A DNA stretch of 42,415 bases from Pyrinomonadaceae bacterium. Its GTDB lineage: Bacteria; Acidobacteriota; Blastocatellia; Pyrinomonadales; Pyrinomonadaceae. This document shows positions 9,805-18,862 of this stretch, piece after piece. Position numbers and translations under genes: made by a program. Location: assembly GCA_023717605.1 (NCBI GenBank), contig JAMQPH010000601.1, positions 1 to 42,415 of the forward strand, read 5' to 3'. How positions within the stretch are numbered: position 1 is the stretch's first letter; each line of letters opens with the position of its first letter. The notes under the pieces were generated by a model, which saw only the letters and a program-made list of their open reading frames with translations, was not told the DNA's origin and did no database searches.

Positions 9805-11274
9805 TCAGTCGTTAGCTGCTGAGTGATAGACGAGCATGCCGCTCGATGTCTTCTTAGCCACGCTTTTGGGAGGTCGGACGAAGCCCAGCGTGTGGCCGAG
9901 CACTCGAAGAACGATGTTGGGTCGGAAGAGAGCGGAAGGTTGAACCAGCATACCGAATACCTCGAGTAGAACTTGGCGCACGCTTGCGTCGAAGGTCGAA
10001 AGCTTCACAACATGATCCATGTAGTGGTGCATGATGCGAGTAGCCACGCTAGCCGAGCCGCCCTCGGTCTCGCGATATCGATAGTCTTCGCTCGTCGCCA
10101 ACATCCACGGCGCAGCAGTGACTTTCGTGAGTCGCTTCTGAAATCGTCTAGCGAAGTTCTCAAGAACGCCTTTCTCTTCGCATAAACATTCATGCAGTGC
10201 GTTGGCACCCATTGCAGCGATGGTCATACCCTGCCCGTAGACCGGATTGAAGGCGCAGACCGAGTCGCCAATGGCAATGAAGTTTTCAGGCTGGCGACCA
10301 GCACGTTCAAAATGGCGCAAACGGTTCTCGGTGCCCCGATGTCCTTTGATTGGTGAGAGAGGTTCCGCCTGGCGAATCGCGTCGTAGATGATCGGTGACG
10401 GCAGACTTCGAGCGAATTCAAGAAATGCGTCGTTATCCGTTGGGGGGTAGTCGCGGCCACCGCCGATCATGGTCACCAGCCAGCGATCGCCCTCCACTGT
10501 GAACAGAATTGCGCCGCGTTTTCTCTCGGGTGGGGCGGCCTGTACGAAGATGCATTTCCAGTCAGCGCTAAAGCCTTCGGGAATACGGTAAAGGCGGCTT
10601 GCGTATCCAAGGTGTGCATTGATAATCGTTTCTTCGGGCGCGGGATAGCCGAGTTCTTCAAGCCACCGTGGAGCACGCGAAGCCCGGCCGGTCGCGTCAA
10701 CAACCAGGTCCGCCCGCAGCTGCATCTCGACAACCCTGTCGGAGTTTTCACCACCAGTCCTCACGACCGCACCGGCAACTTTTCCGTTTTGTCTGCCGGG
10801 GAGTAAGCGAATGATTTCGGTGTTCTCCATGACGTGCACGCGACAATCGGTAATCAGCCGGCGGCGCACGTGGAGGTCTAGCAATGGACGCGTAAAGGAC
10901 AGAACCTCAAGGTTCGACCTGAAGCGCACTCCCCAGCCTTGCGGCGTCAGCCAAGCCACGTCCTTTCCCATACCAACCAGCGGCGCGCCCGCCGCCATCA
11001 TTTCCTTCTGAAGTCCGGGAAAGAGTTGTTCGAGTATGAGACGACCACGGGGCATCAAAGCGTGAACGTGATTCGCCTGCGGGACGCCACGGCGTGGTGA
11101 GGCGGTGGCCGGAAAGGGATCGCGCTCGACGACAGTGACGCGGTCGAAGTGGTCGCACAAAACGCGCGCCGCCAGCAACCCGGCGAGACTGCCGCCAAGA
11201 ACGAGAGCGTGCCGGCCCGCGGTTGTCGCCTCGGATGCTTCAATCTTGTTGCTGCTCTCTGTTCTCCTGTTCAT
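9805..11274 (-). CDS. FAD-dependent oxidoreductase / monooxygenase-like
   Basis: ALVLGGSLAGLLAARVLCDHFDRVTVVERD; DLVVDATGRASRAPRWL; FIAIGDSVCAFNPVYGQGMTIAAMGA. Confidence 0.88.
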   Translation of the reverse strand: MNRRTESSNKIEASEATTAGRHALVLGGSLAGLLAARVLCDHFDRVTVVERDPFPATASPRRGVPQANHVHALMPRGRLILEQLFPGLQKEMMAAGAPLVGMGKDVAWLTPQGWGVRFRSNLEVLSFTRPLLDLHVRRRLITDCRVHVMENTEIIRLLPGRQNGKVAGAVVRTGGENSDRVVEMQLRADLVVDATGRASRAPRWLEELGYPAPEETIINAHLGYASRLYRIPEGFSADWKCIFVQAAPPERKRGAILFTVEGDRWLVTMIGGGRDYPPTDNDAFLEFARSLPSPIIYDAIRQAEPLSPIKGHRGTENRLRHFERAGRQPENFIAIGDSVCAFNPVYGQGMTIAAMGANALHECLCEEKGVLENFARRFQKRLTKVTAAPWMLATSEDYRYRETEGGSASVATRIMHHYMDHVVKLSTFDASVRQVLLEVFGMLVQPSALFRPNIVLRVLGHTLGFVRPPKSVAKKTSSGMLVYHSAAND

Positions 11275-11461
11275 TACATTTACCTTTCAAAGTTCTCTGT
11301 TGCATCATTTCCGATTAGAATGAGGGTCCCGGATTTGATAAGCAGGTCTGGCTTCACCCGCTACCGCCTGCTTGCTTCTGAAGCGATGTACGATACGCGC
11401 ACGGTCGGCGCGGCGTACTTAGGAAACTCTGAAATTCCTCTGAGATTCTTTTGAAAGACCT

Positions 11462-13339
11462 GTGAAAGCGATGATCAAGGGGCCAGCCAAACGCTTCTAC
11501 GTATTTGGGCTTTTTCGGATAGATGTGACTGAGCGTCAGCTATTCGGCGAAAATGGTGCTGTGCCGCTAACTCCGAAGGCCTTTGACACGCTGCTCTATT
11601 TGGTGGAAAACCACGGGCGCGTCCTCGGCCGCGAGGAGTTAATGGCGCGAGTCTGGCCCGATAGCTTCGTCGAAGAGAACAATCTCGCGCAAAACATCTC
11701 GACGCTGAGGAAGGTGCTGGGCCCGGACGGAGCGAAACTCATCGAAACTGTGCCCAAACGTGGTTATCGTTTCGTCGCAGAGGTGAAGGAAGCTCTCGAA
11801 GATGCGGGCAATTTTATTGTGCACGAACGGGCCCGAGGGCGCATGATCATCGAAGAAGAGATTGACGAGGATAACGCTGAAGCAGTGTTATCTTCTTTCA
11901 GACGCCCACCCACCGTCATTGACATGCCTTCGAGCCTCATCAAACGCTCCCAAGGCGTTGAGTTCCCACTTGAGCATCCTCCTGAGACGATGTACGCCAG
12001 AAGCGGGGATGTGAATATCGCTTACCAGGTCGTTGGCGATGCCCCTCTCGATTTGGTGTTCGTTATGGGCTGGGTCTCCCATCTTGAATACATCTGGCAA
12101 GAACCGAGCTTTGCGCGCTTCCTTCTGCGCCTCGCGTCCTTTGCGCGACTTATTCTCTTCGACAAACGAGGAACCGGACTGTCTGATCGCGTGCCCAACA
12201 ACGAGCTACCAACTCTTGAGCAACGCATGGATGACGTGCGTGTGGTCATGGATGCAGTCGGATCGGAACGCGCCGCCCTTTGCGGAGTCTCTGAAGGCGG
12301 TCCGCTGTGCAGTCTCTTTGCTGCCACTTATCCAGAGAAAACTCGGGCTCTGGTCATGATCGGAACTTACGCTAAGCGCATTCGCGACGATGAATATCCC
12401 TGGGGGCCGACTACAGAAGAGCGAGAATCCTTTTTCGAGGAGATACGCGAGCACTGGGGTGGACCGGTCGGCCTGGAAGAGCGGGCACCGAGCGTTGCCG
12501 GTGATCCCCAGTTTCGTGATTGGTGGGCCACGTATCTGCGAATGGGCGCAAGTCCCGGCGCCGCCCTGGCCCTGACTCAGATGAACGCGGAGATAGACGT
12601 GCGGCAGGTGCTGCCGACAATTCGTGTGCCCACATTGGTTATTCACCGCAGCGAGGACCAGTGTCTCAAAGTTGAAGAGGGGCGCTACGTGGCGGATAGA
12701 ATTCCGGGAGCGAAGTACGTCGAGTTGCCGGGCCGGGACCATCTCCCGTTTGTCGGTGATCAGAACACACTGCTTGACGAGGTTGAGGAATTCTTGACGG
12801 GTGTGCGTCACACGGTTGAGCCGGAGAGTGTGCTTGCCACAGTTTTGTTCACGCGCATCGTTGGCGCGAAGGGACTCTCCGAAAGGATGGGCAAAAGCCG
12901 TTGGGAGGAACTCATTCAGCGATTGCTGGCCCACATACGGAAAGAGATTGAGTGGTTTAGAGGACGAGAGGTCGACATGGTTGGTGATCGCCCGCTCGCG
13001 ATCTTTGACGGTCCGGCGCGGGCAATACGTTGCGCCCATGCTATTACCGAGTACGCCTCTCGTCTGGGGATAGAAATGCGGGCAGGACTGCATACTGGGG
13101 AGTGCGAGATCACGGATGGTAAGGTCGGTGGAATTGGAGCAGAGATTGGGGTGCAGGTGGCAAACAAGGCCGCCCCGGGCGAGGTCATCGTTTCCAGTAC
13201 GGTCAAGGATTTGGTTGCCGGTTCCGGCATTACTTTTGACGACAAAGGCACCCACGAGTTCCCTGGTATTCCAGGTGAATGGCGACTGTTCCGGCCAAAC
13301 CTAACAGCCAAAGCTGACCGAAGAGGGGCGGTGATGTGA
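11462..13339 (+). CDS. Fusion: OmpR/PhoB-type winged helix + alpha/beta hydrolase + class III nucleotidyl cyclase-like domain
   Basis: wHTH: YVFGLFRIDVTERQLFGENGAVPLTPKAFDTLLYLVENHGRVLGREELMARVWPDSFVEENNLAQNISTLRKVLG; hydrolase: ALCGVSEGGPLCSLFAATYPEK...GRDHLPF; cyclase: TVLFTRIVGAK...MVGDRPLAIFDGPARAIRCA...GLHTGECE...PGEVIVSSTVKDLVAGSG. Confidence 0.9.
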   Translation: MKAMIKGPAKRFYVFGLFRIDVTERQLFGENGAVPLTPKAFDTLLYLVENHGRVLGREELMARVWPDSFVEENNLAQNISTLRKVLGPDGAKLIETVPKRGYRFVAEVKEALEDAGNFIVHERARGRMIIEEEIDEDNAEAVLSSFRRPPTVIDMPSSLIKRSQGVEFPLEHPPETMYARSGDVNIAYQVVGDAPLDLVFVMGWVSHLEYIWQEPSFARFLLRLASFARLILFDKRGTGLSDRVPNNELPTLEQRMDDVRVVMDAVGSERAALCGVSEGGPLCSLFAATYPEKTRALVMIGTYAKRIRDDEYPWGPTTEERESFFEEIREHWGGPVGLEERAPSVAGDPQFRDWWATYLRMGASPGAALALTQMNAEIDVRQVLPTIRVPTLVIHRSEDQCLKVEEGRYVADRIPGAKYVELPGRDHLPFVGDQNTLLDEVEEFLTGVRHTVEPESVLATVLFTRIVGAKGLSERMGKSRWEELIQRLLAHIRKEIEWFRGREVDMVGDRPLAIFDGPARAIRCAHAITEYASRLGIEMRAGLHTGECEITDGKVGGIGAEIGVQVANKAAPGEVIVSSTVKDLVAGSGITFDDKGTHEFPGIPGEWRLFRPNLTAKADRRGAVM

Positions 13340-13428
13340 CAAAGGACAACCGGACCCCGATGGTTGTCGTGAACTGTTGCCGGCTAAAGGACCACGTGCG
13401 AAGATAGGAGCCTCTAAAGGAGTTAATA

Positions 13429-14085
13429 ATGGCCACTCTCCTCGAACCGCCGAGAATGATCGAAGTCCTTACAGACGGCGTCCTCCTTCACAACATTAGC
13501 TGGTCTACCTACGAGAGTCTGCTGCGCGATCACCCAGACGCTGCGAGCCCACGATTCACTTACGACCGCGGAGATTTGTTGATCATGGTCACCTCCCCAG
13601 AACATGAAAAAATCAACCGTACCCTCAACCTGCTCGTCGACCTTTTGGCTGAAGAGTTTCAGGTGGAGAGCTGCGCATTCGGCTCGACTACTTATAAGCG
13701 AAAAGATATCAAGCGTGGCTTTGAACCCGATTCGTGTTTCTACTTTAAGAATGAACAGCGTATGCGAGGCAAGAAGCGGCTGAATCTTGCGGTGGACCCC
13801 CCACCGGAATTGGTTGTGGAGATCGATATCTCAAGTCCGAGTCTCAAAAAGCTCCCACTGTTCGCCGCGTTTGGTATTTCCGAGGTTTGGCGGTTCGATG
13901 GGCAGGTACTGGAAATCCTCGTTCTTGAGGACGGGGAATATTGCAGGAGCGAAACTAGCCTGGCTTTACCCAAAGTTACATCAGCAGCCATGACAGGGTT
14001 TCTCCACGAGAGTTTTAAGATCGGTCGCTTGGAATGGATCAAGAAGGTGCGCGCCTGGGCGCAGCAACAGAAAACAGCCGAATAA
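13429..14085 (+). CDS. Uma2 family (DUF820) putative endonuclease
   Basis: MVTSPEHEKINRTLNLLVDLLAEEF, PDSCFYFKN, PPPELVVEIDISSPS, FGISEVWRFDGQ. Confidence 0.88.
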   Translation: MATLLEPPRMIEVLTDGVLLHNISWSTYESLLRDHPDAASPRFTYDRGDLLIMVTSPEHEKINRTLNLLVDLLAEEFQVESCAFGSTTYKRKDIKRGFEPDSCFYFKNEQRMRGKKRLNLAVDPPPELVVEIDISSPSLKKLPLFAAFGISEVWRFDGQVLEILVLEDGEYCRSETSLALPKVTSAAMTGFLHESFKIGRLEWIKKVRAWAQQQKTAE

Positions 14086-14090
14086 TTCCG

Positions 14091-14588
14091 ATGGCTTCCG
14101 TCATACGCGCAGTCGTAATTACGGTCAGCGATGCGTGCTCGCGCGGCGAGCGACAAGACAAGTCGGGTGAGTCGCTTGTTGAACTGCTAATAGAAGTGGG
14201 CGCCGAGATCGTTGAAACGAAAATCGTCTCCGATGATCTTGAGCCGCTTGCTGAGCAGTTGCGCGTTCTAGCTGGACGCGGCGACATTAATCTGATCATT
14301 ACCACCGGTGGCACGGGTCTCGGACCGCGCGATAACACTCCAGAAGCAACACTCCGCGTAATTGAACGCGAAGCCCCGGGCCTTGTCGAAGCGATGCGGA
14401 TGGAAACTTTGAAGAACACCCCGATGTCGATGATCTCGCGCGGTGTCTGTGGTATCTGTTCCGCGACGCTAATCATCAACCTGCCTGGCTCGCCAAAAGC
14501 GGGGCGCGAAGGTTTTGCAGTAATCAAACCTGTGTTAGGTCATGCTGTTGCATTACTCGGAGGCGATACCCACCACGCGGCGCAGTAA
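14091..14588 (+). CDS. mog: Molybdopterin adenylyltransferase / MoaB-Mog family
   Basis: VVITVSDACSRGERQDKSGE, IITTGGTGLGPRDNTPEAT, NLPGSPKAGREGF; ATG at 14091 preferred over upstream track start 14034, which overlaps the Uma2 gene. Confidence 0.88.
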   Translation: MASVIRAVVITVSDACSRGERQDKSGESLVELLIEVGAEIVETKIVSDDLEPLAEQLRVLAGRGDINLIITTGGTGLGPRDNTPEATLRVIEREAPGLVEAMRMETLKNTPMSMISRGVCGICSATLIINLPGSPKAGREGFAVIKPVLGHAVALLGGDTHHAAQ

Positions 14589-14668
14589 CCCCGCAGGTCT
14601 CAAAGTTCAGTATTAATAATTCCGAGTACGCCTCCACCTTCTGATCTTTCGGCTGGAAGGAGTCACAA

Positions 14669-17600
14669 ATGAGCCCCCAACTCCAGATGAGTTTGATTCT
14701 CCGGACGATTGCTATGTTGAGATTCGGTCTTCAGCTTATGGCGGGACTTGTGCTCACCTCCACCTCGCCCCTGTGGATGTCACTCGCGGAGAGCTCGTCA
14801 GTCTATGCCTCGCAGGAAGAATTCCGCACGCTGGAACATAAGACACCGGTCGAGCGAGAGCTGGCCGGCGGACAAGCGCACTCTTATCGAGTCTCCTTAA
14901 ACGCCGGTCAGTACGTTCGAGTCATGGTAGAGCAAAAGGGAATCGATGTCGCAATGACGCTGTTTAGCCCCGACAAAGCAATGCTGGCGGAGATCATCCT
15001 TCCTAATACGCTGCAAGGACGCAAAGTTATCATCGCGGTGACCGACCAGTCGGGAAACCACCGTCTGGAGGTGCGTTCTCAGAAAAAGGATGCAGTCGCG
15101 GGAAGGTATGAAGTGCAGATACTCGATCTGCGAGAGGCCACGGCGGAGGACAGAACGCGCGTTGCCTTTAGAAAGCTGGTCGCCGACGCAATGAACTTGC
15201 GTCTGCAGGGAACGGCTGTATCCCTCAACAGTGCCATCGAAAAACTCCAGGAAGCGCTACCTCTTATTCGCAGCATTCGGGACCGCTATGGAGAGTCCGA
15301 GGCTCTCGGCAATATAGGCGCGGCTTATTTCTCTCTGGGTGGTTATCAGAACACCATCGAGTTCTTCAACCTTGCGCTTGCGATCTGGGAGGAAACGGGC
15401 GACCGCCGAGGACAGGCAGTCGCTTACACTTTTATTGCCAATGCCCAGAATGGTCGGGGTGAATGGGAAAAAGTTGTAGAGACATATAAAAAGGCGTTGC
15501 TGATCTATCAAGGCCTGGGTGACCGGATCAGCGAAGCAATCACGCTCAGTAACATCGGCGCGTTTTACTTTAAAGTAGGTGATCTAGAGAAGGCGCTGGA
15601 GTATGCGAGTCTGGCGCTTCCGATCAGGCGCGAGCTAGGAGACCGAGGGGGCGAGTCCATAACACTGAGTACCATTGGCTCAATCTACAAGGCGTCGGGG
15701 GATCTCAGGAAGGCGATAGAGGTCTTCGAACAGGCACTTGCGTTAAGCCCTCCTGCAGAAAAGAGAGCAGGAGGCGCCAATCGGCTCAACCTCGGCACTG
15801 CTTACGCTGCGATAGGCGATACGCGAGCAGCGCTCGATTACCTGAAGCAGGCCCTTCCCATGTCACGCGAGGCCGGTGACCGTCGAGTGGAGGCATCCGT
15901 GCTTCGGAGTTTCGGAGAGGTCTACCACTTACAAGGGCAGATAGAAACGGCGCTCGATTACTCTAACGAATCGCTTCCTATCGCGCGGGCCATGGGCGAC
16001 CCCGATGGCGAGTCGCGCTCGCTGTACCTTATTGGTCTCATGCACCGAGACCTTAATCAGCTTCGCGAAGCTCGCGTTAACGTCGAGGCTGCGATCAACA
16101 TCATCGAATCGCTCCGCTCGCGGATTTCGGATCAAGAACAGCGCTCTACCTATTTCGCGAGGGTGAGGAGCTACTATGATCTCTACATTGACATCCTGAT
16201 GAGTCAGCGCGACGAGGGGGCTTCGACAGCTAGCAACGTCACCGCAATTGAAGCGAGCGAAAGAGCTCGCGCCCGCAGCTTGCTTGAGCTCCTCTCCGAG
16301 GCCCGCGTAGAAATCCGCCAGGACGTCGATCCGGAGTTGCTCAAGCGAGAACGCACGCTCCAACAATCTCTCAACACCAGCGCCGAACAGCAGATAAGGC
16401 TACTCAGCGGGAAATACACGGCTGAGCAGGCTGAAACGGCAGCCAGGCGTGTCGCATCACTTACGGCCCAGCTTCAAGACGTGAGGACGCAGATTCGCGC
16501 CGCAAGCCCCAGATATGCCGCGCTGACTCAGCCTGAGCCTATCTCATTGAAACAGATTCAAGAGCAGACGCTTGACCCGGAAACCTTGCTTCTGGAATAT
16601 TCGCTCGGCGACAAGCGAAGCTACCTGTGGGCTGTCACGCAGAATTCCATCACCGGATATGAGCTTCCCTCAAGGGCTGAAATTGAGGCGGCAGCACGCT
16701 CCTTCTACGACCTCGCAAAAAACAACGCGAAAAGCGAAGAGATCGAAAAATCTGCCGCCCGATTGAGTCAAATGCTGCTGGCTCCGGCGATCGAACAGAT
16801 GAGGAAACCAAGGCTGGCCATTGTGGCCGATGGCGCTTTGCAATACATACCTTTCGCTGCTCTGCCCGTTCCTGAGACACGGAGATACGGAGACACGGAG
16901 ATGCGGAGGCAAGCGACCGATCTCCGCGTCCCTGTGTCTGCGCGTCCCCGCGTCGGTTCTGTTCCCCTGATCATAGACCACGAAATCGTAATGCTTCCTT
17001 CGGCTTCGACTCTCGCTCTCTTGAGGCGAGAAACCAGAAGACGTACGGTTTCGCCAAAGCTTGTCGCGGTCCTGGCCGACCCAGTCTTTGACAGCGATGA
17101 CGTGCGAGTCAGACGCGCGTCGGCTGAGGGAACGAATTCTAACAACCAATCGAGCGCGCCCGACAAAGGGTCGGGGCTTTTGCGATCCGTTGAAGAGACA
17201 GGGCTGGCCGGCGGCAAATGGCCGCTTCCAAGGCTGCTCGGGACCAGGCGCGAGGCGCAGACTATCCTCTCCCTGGCTCCGGTACAGATGAGACGGCAGG
17301 CGCTCGACTTTGAAGCGAGCCACGAGACCGCCCTGGGCTCAGACCTCAGCCAGTATCAGATAGTACATTTCGCAACTCACGGACTGATAAACAACCGCCA
17401 CCCGGAGTTGTCGGGGCTGGTACTTTCACTGGCGGACAAACAGGGCCGTCCTCAAAACGGCTTTCTGCGCCTTAACGAAATATACAATCTTCGACTGCCC
17501 GCAGAGCTTGTCGTGCTAAGCGCTTGCCAGACAGGGGTCGGTAAGGAGGTTCGCGGTGAAGGCCTGATAGGCTTAACGCGCGGCTTTATGTATGCGGGCG

Positions 17601-17806
17601 CGCGGCGTCTGACGGCGAGCTTATGGCAAGTCGAAGATGCGGCGACGAGCGAGCTGATGGCACGCTTCTATCGCGGGATGCTCGGCGAAAAGAGGTTGAG
17701 ACCGGCCGCCGCGCTCCGCGCCGCTCAAATTGAGATGTGGAAACAGAAACAGTGGCGGTCGCCTTACTACTGGGCGGCTTTCGTGATGCAAGGCGAATGG
17801 AATTGA
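14669..17806 (+). CDS. Secreted TPR-repeat CHAT-domain (caspase-like) protease
   Basis: N-terminal signal-like hydrophobic segment and PPC-like domain; multiple TPRs (LGNIGAAYFSLGGYQNTIEFFNLALAIWEETGDRRGQA...); CHAT motifs IVHFATHG (His904) and VVLSACQTGVG (Cys953), LTRGFMYAGARRLTASLWQVEDAATSELM. Confidence 0.92.
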   Translation: MSPQLQMSLILRTIAMLRFGLQLMAGLVLTSTSPLWMSLAESSSVYASQEEFRTLEHKTPVERELAGGQAHSYRVSLNAGQYVRVMVEQKGIDVAMTLFSPDKAMLAEIILPNTLQGRKVIIAVTDQSGNHRLEVRSQKKDAVAGRYEVQILDLREATAEDRTRVAFRKLVADAMNLRLQGTAVSLNSAIEKLQEALPLIRSIRDRYGESEALGNIGAAYFSLGGYQNTIEFFNLALAIWEETGDRRGQAVAYTFIANAQNGRGEWEKVVETYKKALLIYQGLGDRISEAITLSNIGAFYFKVGDLEKALEYASLALPIRRELGDRGGESITLSTIGSIYKASGDLRKAIEVFEQALALSPPAEKRAGGANRLNLGTAYAAIGDTRAALDYLKQALPMSREAGDRRVEASVLRSFGEVYHLQGQIETALDYSNESLPIARAMGDPDGESRSLYLIGLMHRDLNQLREARVNVEAAINIIESLRSRISDQEQRSTYFARVRSYYDLYIDILMSQRDEGASTASNVTAIEASERARARSLLELLSEARVEIRQDVDPELLKRERTLQQSLNTSAEQQIRLLSGKYTAEQAETAARRVASLTAQLQDVRTQIRAASPRYAALTQPEPISLKQIQEQTLDPETLLLEYSLGDKRSYLWAVTQNSITGYELPSRAEIEAAARSFYDLAKNNAKSEEIEKSAARLSQMLLAPAIEQMRKPRLAIVADGALQYIPFAALPVPETRRYGDTEMRRQATDLRVPVSARPRVGSVPLIIDHEIVMLPSASTLALLRRETRRRTVSPKLVAVLADPVFDSDDVRVRRASAEGTNSNNQSSAPDKGSGLLRSVEETGLAGGKWPLPRLLGTRREAQTILSLAPVQMRRQALDFEASHETALGSDLSQYQIVHFATHGLINNRHPELSGLVLSLADKQGRPQNGFLRLNEIYNLRLPAELVVLSACQTGVGKEVRGEGLIGLTRGFMYAGARRLTASLWQVEDAATSELMARFYRGMLGEKRLRPAAALRAAQIEMWKQKQWRSPYYWAAFVMQGEWN
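16874..16955. repeat. In-frame acacgga/ccgcgtccc inverted-repeat insertion inside the CHAT ORF
   Basis: gagacacggagatacggagacacggagatgcgga (16874-16908) and tctccgcgtccctgtgtctgcgcgtccccgcgtcg (16921-16955), imperfect inverted arms, encoding ETRRYGDTEMRR...LRVPVSARPRV. Confidence 0.75.
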
Positions 17807-17837
17807 GAGACGGCGACTCGAAGACACGGGGACGCGA

Positions 17838-18015
17838 CGACTACAGAACCGGATTGTTTATCATTTGTCATTTGACAGTTTTCATTTGGTCATTTCTGCC
17901 GAAAACGAAAGTTGTGATGGATGCTTCTGAACTCTTAAGCAGTAGTCCAGTACCAAAATGACGCATGAAAACTGTCAAATGACAAATGATAAATAATCCG
18001 GTTCTGATGTAGTCG
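17838..18015. repeat. Long inverted repeat, about 48-bp arms, about 79-nt loop
   Basis: cgactacagaaccggattgtttatcatttgtcatttgacagttttcat (17838-17885) versus reverse complement of 17965-18015; 47/48 aligned bases match plus a 3-nt indel. Confidence 0.95.
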
Positions 18016-18084
18016 AGTGATACTGCAAGCCTTATTGGCCAATATTCTAAACTGCATCAGTTCCCAGTCGCGCGTCGTTTCCGA

Positions 18085-18759
18085 ATGGATGATTCACCAA
18101 GACAGAACAGCTCGCCTGGGTCAGTCACGTCGCCGCATCCCCGTGTCACCGCGTCCCCGGCTCGCTGGGCTCTGACCCAGGAAGCATTTGACACGCTGCT
18201 CACGCAGCTTGACCCGGACCGCGCGCGCGCGGCGGAAAAGTACGAGGAACTGCGCCGCAAGCTGATGAAGTTTTTCAAGTGGCGGGGCTGCCTCCAGTTC
18301 GAAGAGTACGCAGATAAGACTATTGACCGGGTCGCACGCAAGATCACCGAGGGCGCAGAGCTTCAAGCGAAAAACCCTTCGGCGCTTTTCTACGGTGTCG
18401 CCGTCCTCTTGCTAAAGGAACACTGGCGAAAAACAGCTATCAACCAGGAAATCCCTGCGAGCCAGACTGAAGCGTGGAACCCGTCTGAAGATCCGGAAAA
18501 GATCAGGGCGCAAGCAGAGACTTTTCAGGAACAGGAGACACGGCTTGCCTGCCTGCGCCGTTGCCTGGGCGAGCTTCCCTCGGAAAGTGTCAACCTCATC
18601 AAGCAGTACTATTCGGAAGGCGACGTGCTGGACAAGGAGCAGCGAAAGCAGATAGCGCTGCGGCTGAATCTATCGGCCACTGCGCTGCGGAGCCGGGCCT
18701 TTCGAGTCAGAAGCCAGCTTGAGCGATGTGTCAACAATTGCCTCGAGGAAGTCGAGTAG
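18085..18759 (+). CDS. ECF-like sigma-70 factor
   Basis: YEELRRKLMKFFKWRGCLQFEEYADKTIDRVARKITEG (region 2-like); LPSESVNLIKQYY...RKQIALRLNLSATALRSRAFRVRSQLERCV (region 4-like). Confidence 0.8.
   Translation: MDDSPRQNSSPGSVTSPHPRVTASPARWALTQEAFDTLLTQLDPDRARAAEKYEELRRKLMKFFKWRGCLQFEEYADKTIDRVARKITEGAELQAKNPSALFYGVAVLLLKEHWRKTAINQEIPASQTEAWNPSEDPEKIRAQAETFQEQETRLACLRRCLGELPSESVNLIKQYYSEGDVLDKEQRKQIALRLNLSATALRSRAFRVRSQLERCVNNCLEEVE
18128..18158. repeat. In-frame copy of the ccgtgtcnccgcgtcccc repeat in the sigma gene
   Basis: cgtcgccgcatccccgtgtcaccgcgtcccc, encoding SPHPRVTASP; an inverted partner (gagacggcgactcgaagacacggggacgcgacg) lies at about 17809-17839. Confidence 0.7.
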
Positions 18760-18862
18760 GGCTGCAACACTTCTTAATTTTTCGACATTGAGTAAAGGGG
18801 AAAGATAACAAAGTCAGTCGTACTCAACCGCAAAACCGCATAGGTTTTCGCCCGCTTGTCTT

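Noticed and set aside
12206-13255. 349-aa minus-strand ORF
   Set aside because: Antisense to the well-supported wHTH-hydrolase-cyclase gene; no recognisable domain; typical high-GC shadow ORF.
16670-17323. 217-aa minus-strand ORF
   Set aside because: Antisense shadow of the CHAT gene; its RRHRDAE-type peptide comes from the inserted repeat.
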